DNA of 13,936 nt from an uncultured Chromatiaceae bacterium (GTDB lineage: Bacteria; Pseudomonadota; Gammaproteobacteria; Enterobacterales; Alteromonadaceae). Shown piece after piece: positions 7,070-13,936 of this stretch. Positions within the stretch are counted from its first letter, which is position 1. Each line of letters opens with the position of its first letter. Under the pieces are notes generated by a model. The model was given only the letters and a program-made list of their open reading frames with translations, was not told the origin of the DNA and made no database searches. Both the position numbers and the translations under genes were made by a program. The DNA lies in contig CAMLSF010000102.1 of assembly GCA_946482615.1 (NCBI GenBank), positions 1-13,936 of the forward strand, read 5' to 3'.

Positions 7070-9358
7070 TCAGAACTGATAGGTCATACTTAAAGTCACA
7101 GAGCGTGGCAGAATGTAACGACCGTTTGGTGACGTTGGGTTACGTGGGTCACCTTCAGTTAAACCTTGTTTATCCGTCAGGTTATCCACCGACAACTGAG
7201 TTTTTAACTGCTCTGTTAACTCCAGCTGCACACCGGCATCAATTTTGGTGTAACCCGCTAAGGTCACCGTATTTTCATTGTCCGCATAACGATCAGACAC
7301 CGAAGCTATAGTGCCGTACACAGAAGCAAAGGTATCTTCAAAAGCTTCAAAGCCATAACTTGGAGTTAAACGCACTTGCCATCTGGGCTGACGCTGAGCT
7401 CTGTTGCCTTCATTGGTTGGGCTTTCAGTGATTTCAGTTTTTTGCAGTGTAGAATTCAGATTCAAAGAAAACCCTGTGCTGGTGTAATAGTTAAAGTCCA
7501 GCTCTACACCATAGGCTCTGTTGGTCAGCACTTCAGCCGGATCGCCAGGGCGACGGACAAAAGTATCGCCTTCCACCTCGTTATAAAATGAAGTGGCGTA
7601 AAAGCTGTAGTTTTGTTCAGCCCATTTGTAGCCCAATTCAAACTGAGTCACTTCTTTAATCAGCTTTTCACCGCTGGTAAAAGCGCCGTAGTTATCGCGG
7701 AAGTCGTCAAAAAATGGCATCTTATTGCCTTTATTGACGCGGGCAAAAACACCCATATTTTTTTGCCACATCCAGTTCACACCAGCTGTCCAGGCAATTT
7801 TACTTTCGTCATAACTGACAGCTTTACTGACCTGCCCTGTTAACCCTTCATCCACAGTGTAATCAATAGTGTGGTTTTCATTACGCAGACCAACGTCCAC
7901 TGTCCATTGTTCGTTTAACGCCACTTCCACAGCAGCGTATAAAGCACGGGTGGTGCCATCGCCAGTGGCGTCTATGTCGTAGTTCCAGCTGCAACTGTCC
8001 TGATTGTCGTTACAGTCGATACCGGTTAAAGCTTCACCACCAGACTCAACCACATGCCAGGCCTGGTTACCAATAGACCACCAGTCTTTCACCGAAAAGG
8101 CCGTGCTGTAGACACCTACAGTGTATTTAGCGCTGTCGGCGGTTTTGGTCACAGCTAAATCATTGGTGAACGAATCCAGCTCTTTTTCCACCACCCAGCG
8201 GCCCATTTGCTGCACCATAGTGTCGCCATCGTACAAAGTACCAGTGGTCGCACCGGTCGCATTTAAACCGTTATCAGCCACAGTGCTTAACGCCACAGCA
8301 CCAGCCTCAGGCACTAAACCTAAGGTATTGGCATCACCCTGGGTATAGTTAAAGCGATACAACAATTTCCAGTCGTTGTTGAGATCCAAATCCACAGTAC
8401 CGCCCGAGACTGAACCTTTCCAGCCCCGGCCATCTCCCAGGTCAACACTGCGACTTTCGCCGTCCGGGCCATACTGAATAGTGGCTTGCCTGTTGTTTGG
8501 GCCAATCTGAGTGTAGCTATTGTCCACCCCGGCCACATTCAGTGGGGTGGGCAGATACCAGACACCGTGGTCATCCGTCTGGCGGGTGTATAAATTGATA
8601 CTGCCGTTGTCCAAATCTTTGGTGATATTCAGCGTAAACTGATGGCCTTCTTCTGAATTAAAACCTGCGTCACGCACACCTTGCGAGCTGCTGATATAAC
8701 CCCCCATCATAAAATACAAATCGTCAGCCAGTTCACCGCTCACCACGGCATCCATACGCTGCAAGCCATAATCAGCAGTGGATAACTTGACTAAGCCCTC
8801 AGTTTCTTCCGAGCCTTCCTTTAAAATAAAGTTAGTGGTTAAACCCGGCTGACCATTAGAGATCACAGGCGTTGAACCACCGCGCAGAGCTTCCATAAAG
8901 TCGACGGTTTCATCGAGGCGGAACATCGACGAGTTTTCTAAAAACGACAAGGTTGGCGGCGGGAAAATAGGCACGCCCTGCATTTGTACTGTTAAAAATG
9001 GCGCATCGCCACCACTGGGAAAACCACGGACAAAAACGTTAGCCCCGGCCACACCACCTGAACTTTCCGACCAGACACCTGGCACTAAGGTAAACAACTC
9101 GGCCGTGCTTTTAGGGTTCATTTTTTCAATATTTTCTGCCGACACGTTGGTGATGGCATAACTGGCATCCACACGTAAACCGGCAATACCACTGGCTTTA
9201 CCTGTAATGACGATTTGTTCTATCTGACTTTCTTCGGCAGGCTTTTTGGCCGCTGCAACTTTGCTGCTTTCTTCGGTTTGCTGCTGAGCCTGTAGCATAG
9301 TGACAGGCAGTAAGGTAACGAGCATGGCTGACGCCAGCTTAGTGAGCCGTAAATTCAT
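7070..9358 (-). CDS. TonB-dependent outer-membrane receptor, probably for maltose/maltodextrins
   Basis: A 762-residue outer-membrane transporter that would import its ligand with energy from TonB-ExbBD. A signal peptide covers about residues 1-24 (cut after MLQA). A TonB box-like IEQIVITG lies at 46-53. The plug domain follows (about 60-185, with VPGVWSESSG, ANVFVRGFPSGG and the QMQGVP region), then the 22-strand-type barrel. The last strand ends in the outer-membrane sorting signal MTYQF, preceded by the family-typical NLTDK. There is no extra N-terminal signalling domain, so it is a plain transporter rather than a transducer. GGGGAG lies 7 bases before the ATG. The substrate is inferred: two operators shared with the phosphorylase gene lie upstream, which ties it to an alpha-linked glucose disaccharide or its oligomers. 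There are no frame breaks. Confidence 0.92.
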   Translation of the reverse strand: MNLRLTKLASAMLVTLLPVTMLQAQQQTEESSKVAAAKKPAEESQIEQIVITGKASGIAGLRVDASYAITNVSAENIEKMNPKSTAELFTLVPGVWSESSGGVAGANVFVRGFPSGGDAPFLTVQMQGVPIFPPPTLSFLENSSMFRLDETVDFMEALRGGSTPVISNGQPGLTTNFILKEGSEETEGLVKLSTADYGLQRMDAVVSGELADDLYFMMGGYISSSQGVRDAGFNSEEGHQFTLNITKDLDNGSINLYTRQTDDHGVWYLPTPLNVAGVDNSYTQIGPNNRQATIQYGPDGESRSVDLGDGRGWKGSVSGGTVDLDLNNDWKLLYRFNYTQGDANTLGLVPEAGAVALSTVADNGLNATGATTGTLYDGDTMVQQMGRWVVEKELDSFTNDLAVTKTADSAKYTVGVYSTAFSVKDWWSIGNQAWHVVESGGEALTGIDCNDNQDSCSWNYDIDATGDGTTRALYAAVEVALNEQWTVDVGLRNENHTIDYTVDEGLTGQVSKAVSYDESKIAWTAGVNWMWQKNMGVFARVNKGNKMPFFDDFRDNYGAFTSGEKLIKEVTQFELGYKWAEQNYSFYATSFYNEVEGDTFVRRPGDPAEVLTNRAYGVELDFNYYTSTGFSLNLNSTLQKTEITESPTNEGNRAQRQPRWQVRLTPSYGFEAFEDTFASVYGTIASVSDRYADNENTVTLAGYTKIDAGVQLELTEQLKTQLSVDNLTDKQGLTEGDPRNPTSPNGRYILPRSVTLSMTYQF

Positions 9359-9423
9359 CTGATCTCTCCCCGTTGTCTTTGATTACGCAGCTATGACGCT
9401 CTTTATTTATTGCTGCTTAAATA

Positions 9424-9452
9424 AACATAATTCATCCTGCAATCGATTGCAA
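9424..9452 (-). promoter_or_regulatory. Likely promoter of the TonB receptor gene
   Basis: On the minus strand TTGCAA (9452-9447), a 17-bp spacer and TATGTT (9429-9424) make a plausible sigma-70 promoter. The -35 lies within the proximal operator, so regulator binding would block polymerase. The predicted leader is about 58 bases. The box matches are only moderate. Confidence 0.5.
9438..9451. promoter_or_regulatory. LacI-family operator, proximal to the TonB receptor gene
   Basis: TGCAATCGATTGCA is a perfect 14-bp palindrome with the central CG step typical of LacI-family operators. The same core occurs at 13888-13901 before the phosphorylase gene. It overlaps the proposed receptor promoter. 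Confidence 0.8.
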
Positions 9453-9469
9453 TAAAGAATCAGGAACTT

Positions 9470-9485
9470 TTGCAATCGTTTGCAA
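9470..9485. promoter_or_regulatory. LacI-family operator, distal to the TonB receptor gene
   Basis: TTGCAATCGTTTGCAA is a palindrome with one mismatch. Its centre is 33 bp from that of the proximal site, about three helical turns, so two dimers could bind the same face of the DNA. Confidence 0.72.
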
Positions 9486-9513
9486 TATCATTTTGTGTTA
9501 GGGTTTTAACTTA

Positions 9514-9699
9514 CAAGTACCCCCTAAGTAATTGGAGTTGCAGCAAGGCGGCAAGCGAGCGAGACCCCAGGAGCATAGTTGTCCTATGTGCCATTGGATT
9601 GAAGCGAGGATGCGCGGGTCATGTCAGGTCAGTATCTTAGAAACGACTGGGGCGAGTAGTGCAGCCAACACAGCTGCGGCTTCAAGTACGACGGGGGCT
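9514..9699. repeat. Long intergenic repeat element with imperfect dyad symmetry
   Basis: This fills most of the gap between the receptor and lacI-type genes. Inverted pairs include CCCCC (9520-9524) with GGGGG (9693-9697), GCAGC (9540-9544) with GCTGC (9673-9677), and CCCCAG (9565-9570) with CTGGGG (9647-9652). A small hairpin CATAG/CTATG lies inside (9574-9588). I recognise the style (TTGCAGCAAGGCGGCAAGCG to GCTGCGGCTTCAAGTACGAC) as a dispersed intergenic repeat of Shewanella/Vibrio-like genomes, from memory. The part at about 9591-9643 does not fit the simple palindrome. No gene is visible in it. Confidence 0.6.
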
Positions 9700-9756
9700 C
9701 GATTTGGCTGAATGCTTTTGCCATAATCTGTTGCTTATGCAGGCTTTACTGCGGTT

Positions 9757-9762
9757 TATAAT
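9757..9762 (+). promoter_or_regulatory. Candidate -10 box of the lacI-type gene
   Basis: TATAAT is a perfect consensus -10. Possible -35 boxes are weak or badly spaced (TTGCTT at 9731-9736, 20 bp away). A start site near 9769 would leave no room for a ribosome site before the GTG at 9775, which supports the ATG at 9793. No TGCAATCG operator is present here, so I see no sign of autoregulation. Confidence 0.45.
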
Positions 9763-9792
9763 GGAAAATCAGTTGTGAATTCAGGTAAAAAA

Positions 9793-10800
9793 ATGATGAC
9801 ACTGGCCGACATAGCAGCTTTAGCTGAGGTGTCCGAATCTACTGCATCCAGAGCATTACGCGACAACCCGGTCGTAAATATCGAAACCCGCCTGAAAGTG
9901 CAACAAATAGCTCAGCAGTACCAATTTAACGTTAATCCGACAGCCCGCAGTTTACGCACCCAAAAAAGCTACACCATAGCTGTGATCATTTTGTTTGATG
10001 CCAAAAGCCAGCAGGCCATCTCCGACCCTTTTTTGCTGGAAATTTTAGGTGTGATTGCCGATGAGCTGACGCATAAAGGTTATGACATGCTGCTCAGCAC
10101 CAGCAAAACCAAAGATAAAGACTGGAAAACTTATTACATAGATGCCAAAAGAGCAGACGGTTTAATCATCATAGGCCAGGGCGAACACGACCAGCGCATC
10201 GAACAACTATCACACAGCAAAGTGCCTTTTGTGGTGTGGGGCGCCAGTTCAGGTCATGACAATTTTACTGTGGTCGGCAGTCAGAACCGCAGTGGCGCAG
10301 AAGCTGCTGTCAGTCATTTGGTAGAACAAGGCTGCAGACATATCGCCTTTTTGGGTGACTACCGCCATAACGAAATTGAACAACGTTATCTGGGGTATCA
10401 GGATGCGTTGCAAAAAGCCGGTCTGGCTTTGGATCCGGCTTACGAACTCATCACCGACTTTACCGCTCAGGATGGGTATGTCAAAACCCAGCAGCAGTTA
10501 TTCCCCTTGCTGCCAGAGCTGGACGGTATTTTTGCTGCCAGCGATGCCATAGCTTTAGGTGCGATGAAAGCGCTGCAGGAACATGGGGTCCAGGTGCCAC
10601 AACAACTGGCTATTGCAGGTTTTGACGATATTGCAATGTCGGCTTATTGCTCGCCAGCACTCACCACAGTAAAACAAGACACCATCAATGGCGGTAAATT
10701 GCTGGTGTCTAAGTTATTGCAGCAAATGGACGGCGAACAGGCAGAATCTGAACTCTTGCCAGTGCGGTTATTAAGCCGTCAAAGTTCTGCCCGGCGCTGA
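9793..10800 (+). CDS. LacI-family transcriptional regulator of the alpha-glucoside locus
   Basis: A 335-residue repressor-type regulator. The N-terminus is a LacI helix-turn-helix (TLADIAALAEVSESTASRAL) followed by the hinge region (NVNPTARSLRTQKSYTIAVI), which inserts into the central CG of operators. The rest is a periplasmic-binding-protein-like effector domain with the typical late motifs GIFAASDAIALGAMKAL and IAGFDDIAMSAYCSPALTTVKQD. I chose the ATG at 9793, with AGG 7 bases upstream and the usual short lead before TLADIA, over an in-frame GTG at 9775. Targets are probably the three TGCAATCGATTGCA-type sites before the receptor and phosphorylase genes. The effector is likely the imported disaccharide or a product, by analogy with MalR-type proteins of Alteromonadales. 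Its stop codon lies only 2 bp from that of the convergent pgmB. The exact sugar is not proven. Confidence 0.93.
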   Translation: MMTLADIAALAEVSESTASRALRDNPVVNIETRLKVQQIAQQYQFNVNPTARSLRTQKSYTIAVIILFDAKSQQAISDPFLLEILGVIADELTHKGYDMLLSTSKTKDKDWKTYYIDAKRADGLIIIGQGEHDQRIEQLSHSKVPFVVWGASSGHDNFTVVGSQNRSGAEAAVSHLVEQGCRHIAFLGDYRHNEIEQRYLGYQDALQKAGLALDPAYELITDFTAQDGYVKTQQQLFPLLPELDGIFAASDAIALGAMKALQEHGVQVPQQLAIAGFDDIAMSAYCSPALTTVKQDTINGGKLLVSKLLQQMDGEQAESELLPVRLLSRQSSARR

Positions 10801-10802
10801 AT

Positions 10803-11456
10803 TTACAACGCCAGCAGCTTCGTCAGTAATGACGGCTCCAAAGCAGAAATGGCAGGGATCACTAAATCAGCCTGAGTTAAGGCATGCGGCTCACCAATAC
10901 CCAAAGCGTACATACCAGCAGCTTTAATAGCAGTCACACCGGCTGGCGCGTCCTCCACACCAATACAACGCTCTGGTTTTACGCCCAAAGCTTCAGCGCA
11001 GGTTAAAAAGATTTCAGGGTCGGGTTTGCCGTTTTTAATCAGATTGGAGTCGGCGACATAATCAAACAAAGCCGGAATACCAAGTTTTTGCAGCACCAAC
11101 GCGGCATTTTTACTGGCCGACGCCAAAGCTGTTTTCACTCCTGCTGCTTTTAAACTGCTAAAAAGTGGCAATACACCGGGGAATAAATCGGCAGGTGACA
11201 TCAACTGCACCAGTTTTAAATACTCCGCATTTTTTTGCTCTGCCAGCATCAGTTTGTCATCCTGACTTAACTGCTTCTGCCCCAGCTGCAGAATCAGCTC
11301 CAGCGATCCCATCCGGTCCACGCCCTTGAGTAGTTCGTTATCTGCACGGCTAAATTCGATACCCAGTTGAGTCGCCAATTGCTTCCAGGCTAAAAAATGA
11401 TATTCAGCTGTATCAGTCAACACGCCATCCAAATCAAAAATAACAGCCTGGATCAT
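10803..11456 (-). CDS. pgmB: Beta-phosphoglucomutase
   Basis: A 217-residue cytosolic HAD enzyme that converts beta-glucose 1-phosphate to glucose 6-phosphate through beta-glucose 1,6-bisphosphate. It aligns closely with the Lactococcus lactis enzyme: nucleophile Asp8 and acid/base Asp10 in FDLDGVLTDTAEYHFLAW, the cap-loop LKGVDR, the SASKN phosphate loop, the Lys in NGKPDPEIF, and the metal-binding GVEDAPAG. The start is the ATG at 11456, not an upstream ATG in the same frame (11531) that would add 25 residues from within the phosphorylase gene. This ATG overlaps the phosphorylase stop as ATGA, with GGAG 7 bases upstream, so the two are translationally coupled. The pairing with a GH65 phosphorylase confirms the beta-anomer pathway. 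The end lies 2 bp from the stop of the convergent lacI-type gene, with no room for a separate terminator. Confidence 0.95.
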   Translation of the reverse strand: MIQAVIFDLDGVLTDTAEYHFLAWKQLATQLGIEFSRADNELLKGVDRMGSLELILQLGQKQLSQDDKLMLAEQKNAEYLKLVQLMSPADLFPGVLPLFSSLKAAGVKTALASASKNAALVLQKLGIPALFDYVADSNLIKNGKPDPEIFLTCAEALGVKPERCIGVEDAPAGVTAIKAAGMYALGIGEPHALTQADLVIPAISALEPSLLTKLLAL

Positions 11457-13834
11457 GATTTCACTCCAGACAAAGCTCCAGACGACACTTTTAACAAAGA
11501 AAACATCTGGCTTTGGCCCGCCGCTAAACAAAAACGCTCTGTCTGATGCTGCAAGGTTAAATCAGCGCCACTTAATAACTGATAACTCACTTGTGTTTGA
11601 CTGACCTGCACCTGCAATACCCGGCCTCTGTAGTTGAGTTTAAATTTTAGCTCCGGCCAGGCTGCCGGCAGTTTAGGTTCAAAAAACAAACCTTGTGGAC
11701 GGCTGCGCATACCGGCAAAACCACACACCACAGACAACCAGCTACCCGCCATACAGGCAATATGTACACCGTATTCAGTGTTGTGATGGTAGTTATCCAA
11801 ATCCATCCGCGCTGTGTTGGCAAAAAACTGATAAGCACGTTCCGTCTGGCCAGTCTCCGCAAAAGCCACTGAGTGAATGCAGCTGCTTAAGCTGGAATCA
11901 TGAGTGGTTAACGGCTCGTAATAGGCCAGGTTGCGCGCTTTTAGATCACGTGGAAATTGCTGATCCAGCAAATACATCGCCAGCACTAAATCCGCTTGTT
12001 TTAACACCTGATGGCGGTAAATCACCAGCGGGTGGTAATGCAACAACAACGGGTATTTGTCAGCAGGCGTTGCGGCAAAATCCCATGGCTTTTTAGCTAA
12101 GAAACTGTCGTCCTGTGCACTGATTTGCAGTTTGTCGTCATAAGGTAAATACATCAGCTCTGCCGCTTGTTGCCAGCTTTGTATTTCCTCTGGTGCGACG
12201 CCCAGCCTTAAACAAAAACTCTGATAAAACTCAGGTTTTTGGATCGCAAGCTTTGCCAGGACTTCAGCGGTGAAACTCAAATGCAGCTGCGCCATGGCGT
12301 TGGTGTAGAAGTTGTTATTCACCAAAGCTGTGTATTCATCAGGCCCTGTCACCAGATGAATTTCAAAACGGCCGCTGTGCTGACTAAAAAAGCCCAGTTG
12401 CAGCCATAAACGCGCTGTCTCCACCAGCATTTCAGCACCAGCCTGCTGCATAAAAGCCCAGTCATCTGTCGCCAGCAGGTAACTTCGGATGGCATAAGCT
12501 ATGGCAGCATTAATATGATACTGGGCTGTGCCTGCCGGAAAATAAGCCGAACATTCATCACCGCTGATAGTACGCCATGGATACAAAGCCCCTTTGTTAT
12601 GCGACATCTGCCGTGCTCTGTTTTTGGCTTGCTCCAGTTGACTAAAACGCTGCAATAACAACTGACGGGCTGTGTCAGGCTGGCAAAAACTTAAAGTCGG
12701 GATCACATAAATTTCGGTATCCCAGAAATAATGGCCATCGTAACCAGGCCCGGTCAGGCCCTTAGCGCCAATATTGCTGACGCCATTACGGCCAGCCGAC
12801 TGCACCAGACTAAATAAGTTAAAACGTAAACCTTGTTGCAGCGCCGGGTCGTCGCTGATTTGGATATCTGACTGCAACCAGAAATCGGCTAAATACTGCT
12901 GCTGTTCTGCCGCCAGCACAGCAAAACCATCAGTCACAGCTTGTTGCAGCAGTTTTTTCGCTGCTGCTAATGGCATTTCGGCCTGTTTGGAGGCCACCTG
13001 ATAACTGATGTATTTGCTAAAACGAACCGCCTGACCTTGTTGTAACTGCAGCTCAAACAGCTGAGTCAGTAAGTTAGGCTCAACCTGCTGATCCATAAAA
13101 CGCACGTCGTCAGTAAACTGATGTTGGATAGCCGACACCAGCTGAAAATCAGCACCATGCACCTGATGCAGCAAATAACTGCAGTCCGCTTTATCCCCAA
13201 TGCCCTGCTGCGCCTCAGGCTTTAAGCTGGTTTCCAGCGCCATTTCGCCAACCCGCGGGTCGTCTGGCTTAAACACCGATTTGTACTGGCCATTCAGACA
13301 AGACTTTAATAACACAGCCCCGGAGAAATTTTGTGCTGTGATGGTCCATTCAATCGCCATCAGTTCAGGACGCTGAAAACTGACTAAACGGCGGCTTTGT
13401 AGCTTGAGCTGCTTGCCTGAAGGGCTGGTAAATAACTGTTCACGACTTAAGATACCGGTGCGTAAATCCAGATAGCGCTCAGCTGGCTGTTCTGCCGACA
13501 CCGCCAGCCAATGCCCGTCTAACGCCAGTTGCAGACTTTTGCCATCGGGCACCTGCAACATTTTGTCGTTATTTTTCGCAAAACCATAAGCCGACTCACC
13601 GTACACAATAGGCTCAGAACTATAAACCCCGTTCAGGTAAGTGCCTTCGCAGCTGGCCCCCGCACTGCAGCCTTCTTCGTAAGTGCCGCGACTGCCAATA
13701 AAACCATTGGCCAGACTGAATAAAGTTTCTTTTAACATCAGCTGATCAGGATCAAACTGCTGATCCACCAGCTGCCACTCATCAATTTCAAGGGCTGGCT
13801 GAATGCGTTGTGCTGTTACTGCCGGAGAAGTCAC
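11453..13834 (-). CDS. GH65 disaccharide phosphorylase, probably maltose phosphorylase
   Basis: A 793-residue cytosolic inverting phosphorylase that splits an alpha-glucosyl disaccharide with phosphate into glucose and beta-glucose 1-phosphate. GH65 landmarks run in order: N-terminal beta-sandwich with LANGFIGSRGTYEEG (41-55); (alpha/alpha)6 barrel with GHYFWDTEIYVIP; ALYPWRTISGDECSAYFPAGTAQYHIN (416-441); general acid Glu500 in VTGPDEYTALVNNNFYTN; YRHQVLKQADLVLAMYLL (606-623) and THDSSLSSCIHS (644-655) near the phosphate site; then a C-terminal domain with PQGLFFEPKLP. The ECSAYFPAGTAQYHIN region recalls Bacillus YvdK-type maltose phosphorylases, so maltose is my first choice; kojibiose, nigerose or trehalose cannot be excluded by eye. 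Translation starts at GTG with AGG about 8 bases upstream. It is first in a two-gene operon with pgmB, behind an operator-overlapped promoter. No frame breaks are seen. Confidence 0.92.
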   Translation of the reverse strand: MTSPAVTAQRIQPALEIDEWQLVDQQFDPDQLMLKETLFSLANGFIGSRGTYEEGCSAGASCEGTYLNGVYSSEPIVYGESAYGFAKNNDKMLQVPDGKSLQLALDGHWLAVSAEQPAERYLDLRTGILSREQLFTSPSGKQLKLQSRRLVSFQRPELMAIEWTITAQNFSGAVLLKSCLNGQYKSVFKPDDPRVGEMALETSLKPEAQQGIGDKADCSYLLHQVHGADFQLVSAIQHQFTDDVRFMDQQVEPNLLTQLFELQLQQGQAVRFSKYISYQVASKQAEMPLAAAKKLLQQAVTDGFAVLAAEQQQYLADFWLQSDIQISDDPALQQGLRFNLFSLVQSAGRNGVSNIGAKGLTGPGYDGHYFWDTEIYVIPTLSFCQPDTARQLLLQRFSQLEQAKNRARQMSHNKGALYPWRTISGDECSAYFPAGTAQYHINAAIAYAIRSYLLATDDWAFMQQAGAEMLVETARLWLQLGFFSQHSGRFEIHLVTGPDEYTALVNNNFYTNAMAQLHLSFTAEVLAKLAIQKPEFYQSFCLRLGVAPEEIQSWQQAAELMYLPYDDKLQISAQDDSFLAKKPWDFAATPADKYPLLLHYHPLVIYRHQVLKQADLVLAMYLLDQQFPRDLKARNLAYYEPLTTHDSSLSSCIHSVAFAETGQTERAYQFFANTARMDLDNYHHNTEYGVHIACMAGSWLSVVCGFAGMRSRPQGLFFEPKLPAAWPELKFKLNYRGRVLQVQVSQTQVSYQLLSGADLTLQHQTERFCLAAGQSQMFSLLKVSSGALSGVKS
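11464..11467 (-). promoter_or_regulatory. Internal ribosome binding site for pgmB
   Basis: GGAG on the minus strand inside the last codons of the phosphorylase gene, 7 bases before the ATG of pgmB (ATGA stop/start overlap at 11456-11453). It fixes the mutase start. Confidence 0.75.
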
Positions 13835-13874
13835 TGTATTACCTGCATCTGGGATAAATTGCTCGTTATTTTTA

Positions 13875-13902
13875 ATAATACAAGCATTGCAATCGATTGC
13901 AA
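13875..13902 (-). promoter_or_regulatory. Likely promoter of the phosphorylase-pgmB operon
   Basis: On the minus strand TTGCAA (13902-13897), a 16-bp spacer and TATTAT (13880-13875). The -35 and much of the spacer are covered by the operator at 13886-13903, a classical repression layout. The predicted leader is about 34 bases. Confidence 0.55.
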
Positions 13903-13903
13903 T
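13886..13903. promoter_or_regulatory. LacI-family operator before the phosphorylase gene
   Basis: ATTGCAATCGATTGCAAT is a perfect 18-bp palindrome, the best of the three sites in the window. It lies 52 bp before the phosphorylase GTG and shares its core with the receptor-gene operator at 9438-9451. Confidence 0.85.
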
Positions 13904-13914
13904 AGCTGTATGAT
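13887..13914 (+). promoter_or_regulatory. Candidate rightward promoter sharing the operator
   Basis: On the plus strand TTGCAA (13887-13892), a 16-bp spacer and TATGAT (13909-13914). It points out of the window and predicts a divergent gene of the same regulon beyond the right edge. The gene itself is not visible. Confidence 0.4.
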
Positions 13915-13936
13915 GATTTTCAGACAGGGTAAAAAA

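Noticed and set aside
9514..9699. tRNA or CRISPR-like structure in the receptor-regulator gap
   Set aside because: There is no regular repeat-spacer pattern and no cloverleaf. The dyad pairs fit a dispersed palindromic repeat instead.
11457..11531. Longer start for beta-phosphoglucomutase at 11531
   Set aside because: The extra 25 residues overlap the phosphorylase gene and do not resemble the family. The ATG at 11456 has a GGAG site and gives the normal length.

Overview
The window looks like a chromosomal segment of a gammaproteobacterium of the Rheinheimera/Alishewanella type or another Alteromonadales-like aquatic relative. The grounds are a type II PyrC of the E. coli kind, a TonB-dependent receptor under LacI control for sugar uptake, abundant short intergenic palindromes and moderate GC. 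The genus is an inference from protein and repeat style, not a search result.

Left part (1-3886): a two-gene minus-strand unit encodes a CHASE-PAS hybrid-less sensor histidine kinase and, 8 bp downstream, a DUF599 membrane protein. Divergent from it is pyrC (dihydroorotase, GTG start).

Middle (3867-7069): a REP-associated tyrosine transposase (RAYT) sits among short hairpins of one family (arms GTCAGAG/CTCTGAC). Three hairpin copies contain the stop codons of pyrC, the RAYT gene and the next gene, and a half copy lies at the left window edge. The next gene encodes a RamB/PrpR/ScfR-type regulator (HTH, IrrE-like and DUF2083 regions). Divergent from it, across an intergenic stretch with TGTGAA/TTCACA motifs, is a small gene encoding only what looks like the inserted alpha/beta domain of malate synthase G, without its catalytic barrel. 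This is the most unusual item here. After it comes a 311-bp non-coding stretch with a bulged stem, a strong bidirectional terminator, another stem-loop and a 13-bp direct repeat.

Right part (7070-13936): an alpha-glucoside (probably maltose/maltodextrin) utilisation locus. It holds a TonB-dependent outer-membrane receptor, a LacI-family regulator, beta-phosphoglucomutase and a GH65 disaccharide phosphorylase. Sugar would cross the outer membrane through the receptor. The phosphorylase would split it with phosphate into glucose and beta-glucose 1-phosphate, and the mutase would convert the latter to glucose 6-phosphate. Three near-identical palindromic sites (TGCAATCGATTGCA core) lie before the receptor gene and the phosphorylase gene and are the likely LacI-regulator operators. 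The rightmost operator overlaps the -35 of the phosphorylase promoter and also fits a promoter pointing rightwards out of the window, so a divergent gene of the same regulon, such as an inner-membrane transporter or an amylase, is expected there. A long intergenic repeat of imperfect dyad symmetry fills most of the space between receptor and regulator genes.
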